Source: Cupriavidus basilensis
Lineage (GTDB): Bacteria; Pseudomonadota; Gammaproteobacteria; Burkholderiales; Burkholderiaceae
Assembly (NCBI RefSeq): GCF_008801925.2
Contig: NZ_CP062806.1
Location: 291,034 to 355,033, forward strand
DNA: 64,000 bases
Direction: 5' to 3'
A program made the translations under genes and the position numbers. Below, one piece after another: positions 7,794 to 16,122 of this stretch (positions are counted from its first letter, which is position 1; each line of letters opens with the position of its first letter). The notes under the pieces are model-generated. The model searched no databases, was not told the origin of the DNA, and worked only from the letters and a program-made list of their open reading frames with translations.

Positions 7794-8231
7794 ATGGCAA
7801 CCAAAGCGAAAGCTGTAGTAAAGACCCCGGCCAAGCCTGCAGCCAAGAAGGCAGCAGCACCTGCCACGAAGGCGGCCGCACCGGCAAAGAAAGCCGCAGC
7901 GGCTGCGCCAGTAGCGAAGCCGCTGAAGGAAACCTTCACCAAGGCGAGCTTGCTGGCCCACCTGGTCGCCCAGACCGAGCTGGACGCCAAGACCGTCAAG
8001 ACCGTGCTGGCACACCTGGAAAACACGGTCCTGAGCGCGGTGCACAAGAAGGGTGCGGGCGAGTTCACGCTCCCTGGCCTGCTCAAGGTCACTGCACTGC
8101 AAGTGGCGGCGACCAAGAAGCGTTTCGGCAAGAACCCGTTCACCGGTGAGGACCAGTGGTTCGCTGCAAAGCCCGCGACCGTCAAAGTCAAGGTCCGCCC
8201 GCTGAAGAAACTCAAGGATGCCGCGCTGTAA
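7794..8231 (+). CDS. HU/IHF-family nucleoid protein with Lys/Ala-rich N-terminal tail
   Basis: 145 residues: an about 45-residue tail of KPAAKKAAAPATK-type repeats, like a histone H1 tail, then an HU domain (FTKASLLAHLVAQTELDAKT... to the C-terminus). The DNA-intercalating arm region is represented by TKKRFGKNPFTGEDQWFAA, with the family's GRNPxTGE written as GKNPFTGE. Such tailed HU proteins are common in Burkholderiaceae and bind DNA non-specifically. A strong terminator follows. A decayed copy of this gene's 3' end and terminator lies near 11770-11858. Confidence 0.88.
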   Translation: MATKAKAVVKTPAKPAAKKAAAPATKAAAPAKKAAAAAPVAKPLKETFTKASLLAHLVAQTELDAKTVKTVLAHLENTVLSAVHKKGAGEFTLPGLLKVTALQVAATKKRFGKNPFTGEDQWFAAKPATVKVKVRPLKKLKDAAL

Positions 8232-8257
8232 CGCAGCAGCCGTACCTGCCGGGAAGC

Positions 8258-8288
8258 AAGGGAGCCCCGCGTGGCTCCCTTATTTTAT
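8258..8288 (+). terminator. Intrinsic terminator of the HU-like gene
   Basis: Perfect stem AAGGGAGCC / GGCTCCCTT with loop CCGCGT, followed by ATTTTAT. It starts 26 bases after the HU stop codon. The group II intron remnant begins immediately after it. Confidence 0.85.
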
Positions 8289-8289
8289 G

Positions 8290-8475
8290 GTGCGTCCGGC
8301 AGGGCGCGCTCGCTAGAGGGTGGAAGTCCCTTACACACCCGGCAAGGGGAGGTGTTAGCCAGACACAGGGGTTTCCCGGGTGACGGGGAGTCTGAGTCAA
8401 TGCACTGGCCTGACGAACAGGAAGCGGATACGAGGCGACGTATCGGGGTAAGGTAACCAAAATTGCCAAAGCCCA
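8290..8475 (+). mobile_element. 5' remnant of a group II intron (domain I)
   Basis: The stretch begins with the canonical intron 5' end GTGCG (8290-8294) and carries domain I hallmarks: AGAGGGTGGAAGTCCCTTA, GTTAGCCAGACACAGGGG, GGTGACGGGGAGTCTGAG, then GCCTGACGAACAGGAAGCGG and ATACGAGG. No intron-encoded reverse transcriptase and no domains V/VI follow; after about 8475 the sequence changes to a porin tail, so the rest has been lost. The position right behind a terminator hairpin is the habit of bacterial introns that target terminators (class C), which fits, although the class was not determined. Confidence 0.72.
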
Positions 8476-8506
8476 ATTCCGCCTGCAAGATTACTGCGTG
8501 AGACGG

Positions 8507-8965
8507 TCAGAAGACGTGCTTGATGCCCAGCATGCCGCCGACCTGAGAGGCCCCAGCGGGCGGCGTGGACTGTCCGTCGACGGACGCCGCAAGTTGGCCC
8601 TTATTGTCGAGATATCCGACCGTGCCATAGACCATGGTTCGCTTGGACAGGGCATAGCTACCACGCATAGAGCCCAACCATGCCTTGTTGCTGCTGTCGT
8701 GATAGCGCAGCAGATAGACCTGACCTGCAAGCGTAAGCGCGGGGGTGATATCGTAAGCCGCGCCCACATACCAGAGATCGCTGCGGGGCGTGCTGCTGCC
8801 GTCGTTCTGACGGAAGATGACGCCGGCGCCAACTTTGGTTCTGTCAAGGATGGCATAGCCTGTGACGGTCGATCGCTTGTCCGTCATGCTGCTCTTGGTC
8901 AGGCCCCCGAAGGCGCCCGGCCCACCACGAAATTCGTCATATGCCGCGGCCACGCCCCGGCTTGG
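8507..8965 (-). pseudogene. C-terminal fragment of a Burkholderiales-type outer-membrane porin
   Basis: The minus-strand frame encodes the last about 150 residues of a trimeric porin: AAYDEFRGGPGAFGGLTKSS, alternating beta-strands such as DLWYVGAAYDITPALTLAGQ, and the terminal IKHVF with the C-terminal Phe needed for outer-membrane assembly. The codons upstream of about 8965 do not look like porin, and the N-terminal half with its signal peptide is missing. The gene has therefore been cut, and the fragment faces the intron remnant. Not expected to yield a functional pore. Confidence 0.78.
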
Positions 8966-9510
8966 CCTGCTTCTGAACGAGGTCAGCGACGGGGCAGTGC
9001 TCACCAAAGTCGTCGCCGCCAAAAGCGCGCCTCGCGATCTCGCAAAAATCCTCGTCGACGGCCCGAATTTCAGCCACAAAGAAAAATGAACAGACGCTTC
9101 TTCGAGGGCGCAGGGCCAGCGCTGCAACCGATATAGGCGCCGTGATCATTTGGTAATGAGGAAGCGCTGCGTGCTCACCTCTTCGCTGAACGAAACAAGA
9201 GATTGGACCTCCGCACGGAAAAGGGTGATTTTCGGCAGGATTGCTCCTATACGTGATGACGGAGCACGCCCGAAAGAGGCCGTGCCCCTACGGGATGGAA
9301 TGACCCCGGTTCGCGATATGCGGCCGGTCTTCATTTCATGCTACAAGCTGGGTTGATTAGGAATCAACGATAAGAAATGCTGAGCGGCTGCGCACCCGAG
9401 CAGGCACTCATCACGGGTTGCTGCAGGCGCCGGGGTGACATTATGCTCACCCCAGCCACCCAGCGACTTGAAGTTCCTCGTGAGTGGACGAGTCGCGGCG
9501 ACGCTCGCCG
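8966..9510. other. Intergenic debris, no gene supported
   Basis: Short frames occur on both strands but none has a domain, a good start or coding-like composition. The upstream side of the porin fragment was probably scrambled here. Confidence 0.4.
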
Positions 9511-10254
9511 TCAGGCAACCCGCACCAGCGCAACGGCGTCGGCACCTGCCGGGAAACGCAGCCGGTCGGAGGTGTCATTGGCGGCGTCCCAGACGCCTTC
9601 GGCGACATCCGTCGCGGCCGTCACCGCGGAGAGCTGGCCGAATCCAGCGAACACTTCATGGGCGAAGGGCTCGTACGGCTTCGTGATCAGGCCCTGCATG
9701 CGCTGCTGGCCGTTAGCGGTGAAGCTCGTGGAAGGTCCGTAGCCGGGCTCGACCAGCTTGACCCGCACGCCCACCGCCTTGAGTTCATGCTCCAGCGATG
9801 CCGTGAAGCCTTCGATGGCGGTTTTGCTGGCCGTGTAGGCGGCCACCAGCGGGAACGGGGCCAGCGTCGCGCTGGAGGTGACGTTGACGATCGTGCCGGC
9901 TCCGCGTTCGCGGAACTGCGGGATCACGGCCTGACACATCGCCATGACGCCGAATGTGTTGGTCTCGAAGATCTCCCGCACCGTGGACATCGAGGTGGCT
10001 TCGAATGCACCGAACAGGCCGATGCCGGCATTGTTCACCAGCACGTCGATGGGGCCAGCGGCCTCCAAGGCCCGGTCGATGCTCTCGGGCTGGGTGACAT
10101 CCAACGGCAGAATGCGCAGGTTGTCCGAGGCAGGAAGCAGGTCCGACCGGGGGGTTCGCATGGTGGCGATGACCTTCCAGCCGTTTGCGAGGAAGTGACG
10201 TGCGGTTTCCAGGCCATAGCCGGACGAACAGCCGGTGATCAGTACAGTCTTCAT
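9511..10254 (-). CDS. Short-chain dehydrogenase/reductase (SDR, classical)
   Basis: 247 residues, full length for a classical SDR. The cofactor motif is TGCSSGYG (residues 7-14, TGxxxGxG pattern), then NNAG at about 89-92 and the catalytic triad Ser in VNVTSSATL with YTASK (Tyr-x3-Lys). The region after the first beta-strand reads ATMRTP, with an Arg that would favour NADP(H). The substrate cannot be read from sequence. It is divergent from an AraC regulator about 100 bases away, which commonly controls such a gene. Confidence 0.88.
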   Translation of the reverse strand: MKTVLITGCSSGYGLETARHFLANGWKVIATMRTPRSDLLPASDNLRILPLDVTQPESIDRALEAAGPIDVLVNNAGIGLFGAFEATSMSTVREIFETNTFGVMAMCQAVIPQFRERGAGTIVNVTSSATLAPFPLVAAYTASKTAIEGFTASLEHELKAVGVRVKLVEPGYGPSTSFTANGQQRMQGLITKPYEPFAHEVFAGFGQLSAVTAATDVAEGVWDAANDTSDRLRFPAGADAVALVRVA

Positions 10255-10355
10255 TTCGTGCTCCGAGGTGGGTGGTTGACTCGGGGGGAACGATAGGGAA
10301 CTCTAGCCGGATCGTCGATATCAAATAATCCATATTCTTTTAGCGATCATCCAAC

Positions 10356-11249
10356 ATGAGTGACCCTCTCTCCGAAGTCGTCCGGCTGCTGCACCCGCAG
10401 GCCGTGTTCGCCAATCAGATCAGCGGCAAGGGCAATTGGGCGGTGCGCTACTCCGAGTTCGGCAAGCCCAGCTTCTGCATCATGCTGGAAGGCAGTTGTC
10501 GGTTGGCCGTGGATGGTCACGAGCCGACGACGCTCAGTGCCGGCGATTTCGTGCTGCTCCCCACGACGCCCGGCTTCACGATATCCAGCTTCGTCCCAGC
10601 GCCCCCGGTCTACATGGACCCCGACAAAGTGCCGGAGGGGCCGGAATTGCGCTATGGCGAGCAGACAGGACAACCCGACATGCGCTCATTGGGTGGTTCG
10701 TTCGTGTTCGACTGCGCCGATCCGGGCTTGCTGGTGTCGCTGCTGCCGAAAGTGGTGCACGTGCAAGGTTCGATGCGGCTGTCGCAGCTAGTGCAGATGG
10801 TGGGCGAAGAGACCGCGGATGGGAAACCAGGCAACGATTTCATGCGCTCCCGGCTGGCCGAAATGCTGCTCGTGGAGGCCATGCGTTCAACCACATCGGG
10901 AAGCGCCCCGCCGGGCCTGCTCCGTGGATTGGGCGATGAGCGATTAGCAGCCGCGTTGAAGGAGATGCATGCGCATAGTGACCAGAGCTGGTCGGTTGCC
11001 CAGCTTGCCAAGATCGCTGCGCTATCGCGGTCCAGCTTCTTTGAGCGATTCACGCGGACGGTCGGGGTCGCGCCGATGGAGTACCTGCTCTCGTGGCGGA
11101 TGGAAATCGCGAAGGAGCTCCTGCGTCGTGATGAATTGTCCGTTTCGGAGATCGCCGAACGCATCGGCTACGGCTCGACCAGCGCATTCAGCGTGGCATT
11201 CACCAGGTATGTCGGACAGCCACCCAGCCACTACGCGCGCGCAGTGTAA
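10356..11249 (+). CDS. AraC-family regulator with N-terminal cupin domain
   Basis: 297 residues. The N-terminal half is an AraC_binding/cupin_6 sensor (FCIMLEGSCRLAVDGHEPTT, LSAGDFVLLPTTPGFTISS). The C-terminal about 100 residues form the double helix-turn-helix: WSVAQLAKIAALSRSSFFER for the first and LSVSEIAERIGYGSTSAFSV for the second, then the FTRYVGQPPSHYA end. It is divergently transcribed from the SDR gene, so that gene is the likely target; regulators of this subfamily often sit beside SDRs. The ligand is unknown. Confidence 0.88.
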   Translation: MSDPLSEVVRLLHPQAVFANQISGKGNWAVRYSEFGKPSFCIMLEGSCRLAVDGHEPTTLSAGDFVLLPTTPGFTISSFVPAPPVYMDPDKVPEGPELRYGEQTGQPDMRSLGGSFVFDCADPGLLVSLLPKVVHVQGSMRLSQLVQMVGEETADGKPGNDFMRSRLAEMLLVEAMRSTTSGSAPPGLLRGLGDERLAAALKEMHAHSDQSWSVAQLAKIAALSRSSFFERFTRTVGVAPMEYLLSWRMEIAKELLRRDELSVSEIAERIGYGSTSAFSVAFTRYVGQPPSHYARAV

Positions 11250-11262
11250 GTACGCCTGCCGA

Positions 11263-11450
11263 TCAAGGGATGGAAGGGCCCCGCATTCGCACAATCTCCC
11301 ATGTCGCCCCGCCACCATGCACCATCGCGGCGAGTTGCTGTCCCAGCCGCTGCTTGATCACGGGGCGCCACGGCACGAGCGAGAAGCCCATGCCGTCGTC
11401 GAGTATGCCCTACTGGACGACGTGCAGCATGGCAGAGAGCCGCGCCCAAT
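11263..11450 (-). pseudogene. C-terminal remnant of a DUF3363 conjugative relaxase
   Basis: The minus-strand reading ARLSAMLHVVQ, a TAG stop, then DGMGFSLVPWRPVIKQRLGQ and QLAAMVHGGGATWEIVRMRG resembles the end of VirD2-like relaxases carrying DUF3363. The in-frame stop and the missing upstream part show that it is dead. It marks an earlier conjugative element at this place, unlike the TraD fragment at 56.5 kb in type. Confidence 0.6.
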
Positions 11451-11462
11451 GGACGAATGACA

Positions 11463-11769
11463 TGCCAAGGAAGGAGACTTGACTTTGCAGAGCGCTCGGT
11501 AGCCTGGATATGCCAGACGCTGTCGCTGCCGCCAAAGCAGCCCAGATGAATCGGGCCTCGACACCAGACATCGCCAACATCCTCCTGCCATGCCGACTCC
11601 CAACTTATCTCCTACCCCTGACAGCCCGGTCACGCCCTGGCGATCGTCGCCGACGTGCAGGCGCTGCGCGACGACCGACGGTTCTCGGCGCCAGCGCGCA
11701 CCCTGCCGGGGGAGCCGGCGTCGTCCGCACGAGGTGCCGTTGCACGTCAAGTGCCAACTGATGTCCAAA
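11463..11769. other. No gene supported
   Basis: Between the relaxase remnant and the HU-like tail there are only short overlapping frames with no domain or good start. Confidence 0.4.
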
Positions 11770-11858
11770 AGCGAACCGAAAGAAACTGAAGAACGCCGCC
11801 GCGCTGTAAGCCGGGACCGCCATGTAACACAAAGGGAGCCCGCGAGGCTCCCATTTTC
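11770..11858 (+). pseudogene. Decayed 3' end of an HU-like gene with its terminator
   Basis: AAGAAACTGAAGAACGCC and GCCGCGCTGTAA (to 11809) match the last codons of the HU-like gene at 8231 (KKLKDAAL). A hairpin GGGAGCC-cgcga-GGCTCCC followed by ATTTTC at 11834-11857 is nearly the same as the HU terminator. Nothing upstream resembles the HU domain, so only the tail and terminator were kept, or the match is a second, largely eroded paralogue. Confidence 0.5.
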
Positions 11859-12132
11859 ATGGTTTTCTCGCGCTTACCACACAATGGGTAGTGGTCACAA
11901 CACGACTCGCAAGGACCATTCGTAGGTCATCTTTCTTCTGATGCGCGGAGTACCTAGCCACTATAGGTCACTCAATTTCGCGTCTTGAAGGATTGACTGA
12001 CGGGTTCTGATTTCGGCGGTTAATTGCGATAACTGTCTTCTGCTGGCGGGGAGTGGCTAAGCCCACATCCTCCACACGCCGCAGAGAAAGTCACATTTCG
12101 CGATTGCCGCATGCTAGTTGCCGGGACGGCAG
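11859..12132. other. Intergenic, nothing recognised
   Basis: No open frame with coding features. It forms the 3' flank of the minus-strand HipB-like gene. Confidence 0.4.
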
Positions 12133-12471
12133 TTAGTCCCATTCCAAATCCCTCGCCCCCCCTACTTCATACGCCTTAGACTCGCGCGCTGCATGAGATG
12201 CGGCTTGCTCAAGAAGAGGCACGTGATCCGTCGGGACGACCAGCATTGTCAAACCCAAACCAGCTAGAGCGCGGAGGACATAGTCAAGATGAACGCCCTT
12301 TCCGTTCTCTAGCTTCGACAGCATTCCCACGGACACCCTGCACGTCCGGGCGGCCTGATCGATTGGTAGGCCTTGGGCGGCGCGAGTCGCGCGCACCCTA
12401 TCCCCAAGATGGGAGCACATCTTGATCGTGGCGCGCGATGGCAACGTTGGATCTGGCAATGGTCGCGGCAT
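12133..12471 (-). CDS. XRE-family regulator, HipB-like
   Basis: 112 residues from ATG at 12471 (MPRPLPDP); a TTG two codons earlier is possible. The helix-turn-helix spans LGDRVRATRAAQGLPIDQAA and RTCRVSVGMLSKLENGK, and is followed by the HipB-like strand LRALAGLGLTMLVVP that in that family makes the dimer sheet. HipB proteins repress their own operon and neutralise the HipA kinase, but no hipA-like gene is adjacent, so this is either an orphan or a stand-alone regulator. It lies 142 bases from the next XRE gene on the same strand. Confidence 0.75.
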   Translation of the reverse strand: MPRPLPDPTLPSRATIKMCSHLGDRVRATRAAQGLPIDQAARTCRVSVGMLSKLENGKGVHLDYVLRALAGLGLTMLVVPTDHVPLLEQAASHAARESKAYEVGGARDLEWD

Positions 12472-12613
12472 GTGCAATACAAAGAAATGAGAGCCGTGAG
12501 AGTATCGGCAACAAGGTTATTTCACGAAGATGAAAGTATATCGGAGGCCGGCTTACTTCGTACCATGAGCTTCTGAAGAACTTTAGGGTAGCGCCCCGGC
12601 GCCGGCCATCAAA

Positions 12614-12829
12614 TCAAAGTGTGCTGAAGAGATCAGCAACACTGATCCGTAAAGCTGTCGCCAGCGTTTCGATCGCATCGAGAGAGGGATTGGCACCTCC
12701 TGTCTCTATGCGACTCATGTAGGTACGGGCAAATCCCACTCGATCTGCAAAAGCCTCTTGGGAGAGGCCTGTGGCTTTCCGTAGGTCTCGAATGCGCCTG
12801 CCAAAGCGCCGGCGTAAGGTCATTTTCAT
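12614..12829 (-). CDS. Small XRE-family repressor
   Basis: 71 residues, almost only a Cro/C1-type helix-turn-helix: LRRRFGRRIRDLRKATGLSQ, EAFADRVGFARTYMSRIETG, ANPSLDAIETLATALRISVA. The compact size is normal for phage- or element-borne repressors and for controllers of restriction-modification or TA genes. An open frame continues upstream but lacks domain character, so the MKMTLRR start at 12829 was chosen. A perfect inverted repeat lies just upstream of the start, and a plus-strand gene diverges from the same gap. Confidence 0.8.
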   Translation of the reverse strand: MKMTLRRRFGRRIRDLRKATGLSQEAFADRVGFARTYMSRIETGGANPSLDAIETLATALRISVADLFSTL

Positions 12830-12832
12830 AAC

Positions 12833-12848
12833 CCCTACTGTGGTAGGG
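12833..12848. promoter_or_regulatory. Inverted repeat CCCTAC-TGTG-GTAGGG, likely repressor operator
   Basis: Perfect 6-bp arms with a 4-bp spacer, three bases upstream of the XRE start codon and about 57 bases from the divergent gene's start. Position and symmetry suit autorepression by the adjacent XRE protein. Binding is inferred. Confidence 0.55.
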
Positions 12849-12904
12849 TGCACACCAATCGTACACACACTAATCGTGACATTCAACGCGACACTGGCTA
12901 CGCT

Positions 12905-13357
12905 ATGTCGATGCGCGACGCGATCGTCGACAACGTTGTCGACTCCACACGAAAGCACACGGCCACTATGAGCGGAATGTTTGTGATTTGGGATACTGCC
13001 CGCAACGCTGGCGAACTGGCGCGCGCCGCCGCTCCCTACCACGCACTCGGAATCGCCATGGCGCGACGGGATTCGCCCCTAGCTGAGCCACATCATGCTA
13101 CCGCGCTGAGGTTGCGTGAGTTGGTAACTGCGTATCTGCGATACCAGGCCGGTGAGGTATACCTTCATCGTGAGGCCATACAATGCGTTGCCGCCTGTTG
13201 TGCATACTGGCAAGGTCGGAACGAGCTGCCTTGCCGCTGGCGGCAGATCCGTAACCTGGTGGTACGATTCGAATTCGATCTCGCTCGCTCCCTATTCCAG
13301 CCTAGCCGGGTCTATGCTGTCGGACAAGAACTAGCACGAGTGACTTCAATCGAGTAA
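12905..13357 (+). CDS. Hypothetical protein divergent from the XRE repressor
   Basis: About 150 residues from MSMRDAIVDNVVDST; the open frame also extends 19 codons upstream. Helix-rich with LARAAAPYHALGIAMARRDS and TALRLRELVTAYLRYQAGEV, two Cys in AACCAYW, and a basic C-terminal half. No family recognised. Being divergent from a small repressor across an operator-like palindrome suggests that it is the controlled gene. Confidence 0.45.
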   Translation: MSMRDAIVDNVVDSTRKHTATMSGMFVIWDTARNAGELARAAAPYHALGIAMARRDSPLAEPHHATALRLRELVTAYLRYQAGEVYLHREAIQCVAACCAYWQGRNELPCRWRQIRNLVVRFEFDLARSLFQPSRVYAVGQELARVTSIE

Positions 13358-13971
13358 CTGACCAGGCTGGTGCCGGAGGGATGCCGGCGGTTCCACGCCA
13401 CAGTATCAACCGCCATCAATCGATGCCCTGACCGTCATCTGTACATGGCCTGTCGTATGGGCCGGAACGCTCCATCTGGTCGTCCAACCCCATCCTTGCC
13501 ACGCGATGCGATGCGATGCGATGGGTGCACTTTGCCGTATGGCCCCATGCTGGGCACAGATGCCATACCCCTACCATGCTATTTACGTCGGTGACTGCCC
13601 TAGAATGGTGGAAAGAGTTGAAGGTCCATTGCTCCGACCCCAACGGCAACTGCGCTGTCTGGTAACCGCACTAAGTAACCAGTGTCGGCCACCGACCCTT
13701 CTCTCCGCTTGCTCCATCGTTCAGGATCGGGCGATGGGGGAAAGCGCGCCGGCCCAAAGCCCCATCCCGGCCCCTATCAACTATCTGGCGGTGCGCCAGC
13801 AGCCGGTCAGCACTGGATCTGCGTCCGGCAGGCCACGTGGTGCACTGAACCGCAGTCGACGCCGGTTGTCTCGACACCGGAGACAGCGGTGACTCCGTCT
13901 CTGTTGGCAAACTCGCGGCGTTCGAGGAATCCGATGGCGCGATTTGTCCCGGCCTCGGCAGCCTAGCCCCC
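13358..13971. other. No supported gene; short GCGAT tandem run
   Basis: Only overlapping shadow frames are seen. Bases 13503-13524 hold about four tandem GCGAT units, too short to be more than a slippage tract. The 3' end of the minus-strand gene at 13972 borders this region. Confidence 0.4.
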
Positions 13972-14673
13972 CTACAAACTCGTAATTATCTCTCGCTGTG
14001 GTTGGCCAACGTACAGAATCCCTCCGCCCGCAAGGGGTACGGCGACGGTAAACATCGGCATATCACGTCGCCAGAACGCGTACCCCACGAGGGGCTTTCC
14101 CCTGATTAGGCAGCTACGCGGACCGTCAATCCGCAATTCGACAGGCGACAAGCCGGAATCCGAATCGGCCAAGATGCCGTAAGCAACACAGTTGCCCGGG
14201 ATACGAGCCAACAAGCGGTAACCAGCTTCGGTGGCTGTTACTTCTATATCAAGTTTGCCCCCCTCCTCAAGCGCCCAGACCTGCCCGACGAAATTCCCGA
14301 CCAAAGAGTCCTCACCGGGAAATGGCGCCAGCTCCTCGATTCGCAAGAAAACGCCCTGCTCTTGATCCGTTCCGGGCAAGAGACGCAGAGTGATCTTCCC
14401 TTCCTCGGTCAAATCGCTGACCAGGGCCACATCCCTTGTGACGCCCTCGAATGGGATGCACTCGACTGCGGAGAGCGCCTCTGCCAACGGCTCTTCTATA
14501 TACAAAAATCGCTCGGACCGTGCAGGCACTCCACCAAACAGCAGCAAGGTGGGACCGCCCCCACATCCGCTTGCGCCGACAACTCGGCAACCACAGGCCG
14601 TGGTGCCTTTGAGCAAAGCCTTCGCAACACTCGATAACGCAATATTTGAATTTAGGCCTAAAGTGTTATCCAC
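13972..14673 (-). CDS. Hypothetical 233-residue protein
   Basis: Starts at a GTG (MDNTLGLNSNIALSSVAKAL). The N-terminal segment has a Cys/Gly cluster, CGCRVVGASGCGGGP, that could bind a metal or be a processing site; the rest looks beta-rich with an acidic character (FLRIEELAPFPGEDSLVGNF, EVTATEAGYRLLARIPGNC). No family recognised, no membrane segment. It is an isolated gene with long non-coding flanks on both sides. Confidence 0.5.
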   Translation of the reverse strand: MDNTLGLNSNIALSSVAKALLKGTTACGCRVVGASGCGGGPTLLLFGGVPARSERFLYIEEPLAEALSAVECIPFEGVTRDVALVSDLTEEGKITLRLLPGTDQEQGVFLRIEELAPFPGEDSLVGNFVGQVWALEEGGKLDIEVTATEAGYRLLARIPGNCVAYGILADSDSGLSPVELRIDGPRSCLIRGKPLVGYAFWRRDMPMFTVAVPLAGGGILYVGQPQREIITSL

Positions 14674-15475
14674 AATTGCCGCTCCCCGTGGTCAAGGCAG
14701 GTCCATAGAGTCCGGTCCGCTCGTTGGGTGACACTTCGGCGGTCCCGACCATATTTCATTAACGCACAGCGCCGTTTCCTGACTACCTCGGTGTGGCATT
14801 TTTTTTGTCACATTCGGCATCCAATTAATACATTGGCTTTCATGGATGGCGATAACTGAGTAGGGGAAATGGCAAGCGTCCTGTCAACGCGACCTCCGAC
14901 AGGACGGCATAGCGTGAGCAAACCGTTCGCGACAATAGCTTCAGGCGGAAAAAGCGCCATTCAACCCTGCGCTCAGGACACGCGGATGGACCCCCCTTGA
15001 TAGGGGTAATCGTCCCCGAAGCCCTGATGGCTATAGGTTACTGGGCCGAACAACAGACCGCCGACGCAATCTCTGTAGATTTTGTAACGAATCCGCCATC
15101 TCGGCTTCTTAGCATCAGGTATTTCTGCCTACGATTGCTGTGACGAGCACGATACCGTTTGCGCTGGGCACCACGTGAACGGGCCTGGGAGCCAGCCGCA
15201 CAATCATCACCCCGCGTCATCGAACCCATGAGCCTTTGGCGAAACGCCTGTGTTCACTAGAACCCGAAAGGATCTTGACAGTCGCGCCTCGCGTTGAAAA
15301 CGCAGGCGAGGCAAGCAAAGAGCGAGGCAATTCCGAGGATCCGATGCCGCTCCAACCGGGCAGAGCAACACCACATTTCTCCAGCCGCCAACATGGCTTC
15401 GCCCGCCGAGATTGCGGACGACCGCCTGATTTTTCCAAAGGCGCTCGTCTCGTCTCTACATTAAAAGGTTACGGC
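14674..15475. other. Long intergenic stretch, no gene supported
   Basis: About 800 bases without a credible coding frame. AT-richer around 14750-14850. A small symmetrical element CCCCT-TGAT-AGGGG lies at 14993-15006; its role is unknown. Confidence 0.45.
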
Positions 15476-15730
15476 ATGACGGAAAGCCAGTGGGTCATCA
15501 GCGTAACAAAGTTCAGTGCCAACCCCTCCCGTGCCTTGGAGGCCGCGCAAGAGCAACCGGTACTGATCACAAAGCACCAACGCCCGCATGCATACCTAGT
15601 GTCTGCGGAGTGCTGGGTCGAGATGCGCACCCTCCTCGCCAACGATCGCGCGGAGAAGGCCGAAAAAGTCAATGGCGACAGCGCCATAAAGCAAGTCAGC
15701 ATCTCCGGTACCTCGTGCGGTAATGAATAA
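15476..15730 (+). CDS. Phd/YefM-type antitoxin, apparently without toxin
   Basis: 84 residues from ATG at 15476 (MTESQWVISVTKFSANPSRA). It shows the Phd/YefM fold: a short strand, then a helix, then the DNA-binding core QPVLITKHQRPHAYLVSAEC. The frame runs on upstream without domain character, so this start is preferred. Antitoxins of this class sit upstream of a RelE, Doc or VapC-type toxin, but the next 350 bases contain no such gene, so it is an orphan or a remnant of a broken module. Confidence 0.65.
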   Translation: MTESQWVISVTKFSANPSRALEAAQEQPVLITKHQRPHAYLVSAECWVEMRTLLANDRAEKAEKVNGDSAIKQVSISGTSCGNE

Positions 15731-16122
15731 GCGCAGGAGGAGGGTTCGTACCTCGAGCAGGAATCAGTCCCCCAGACAAGGTATGTCGTATGTGCCACGC
15801 ATGGCAACTTGAGACGCCGTATGCCGTCTCGCTCTGTCGGATAGGGGATACCGCAGGCCGACTCCTTGACGACGAATGGGTACGTTCGCGCCAGTACGCC
15901 GCACCACACCGCGCAAGGAATGGGCCAAACCGCGAGGCGCGCGCAAGATGACATCCTGATGGCAAGAACTGGCCTTTCGACGCCATGGCTCTGTTGCACT
16001 AACCAGATAGCGTATGCGCTCTGCCATGTCCCACCAGCAACCTTTGGTGACGCGCCACCCCGACGGCATTCCGCCAACTTACTGTCGCCGTGCTAAAGCG
16101 ACCCCAGTCACGGCCATCCCGC
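15731..16122. other. Leader region of the type II secretion locus
   Basis: No gene supported. GGCTCTGTTGCAC at about 15988-16000 resembles an IS6-family terminal repeat (GGCTCTGTTGCAA), without any transposase. The promoter of gspD should lie in the last 150 bases but no clear -35/-10 pair was recognised. Confidence 0.35.

Noticed and set aside
13503..13524. Tandem GCGAT repeat as a regulatory switch
   Set aside because: Only about four units and not in or before any supported gene.
14666..14674. DnaA box TTATCCACA
   Set aside because: A single 9-mer overlapping the start codon of the 233-residue gene, with no iterons or AT-rich region.
14993..15006. CCCCT-TGAT-AGGGG as an operator
   Set aside because: Short and isolated, with no start site nearby on either strand.
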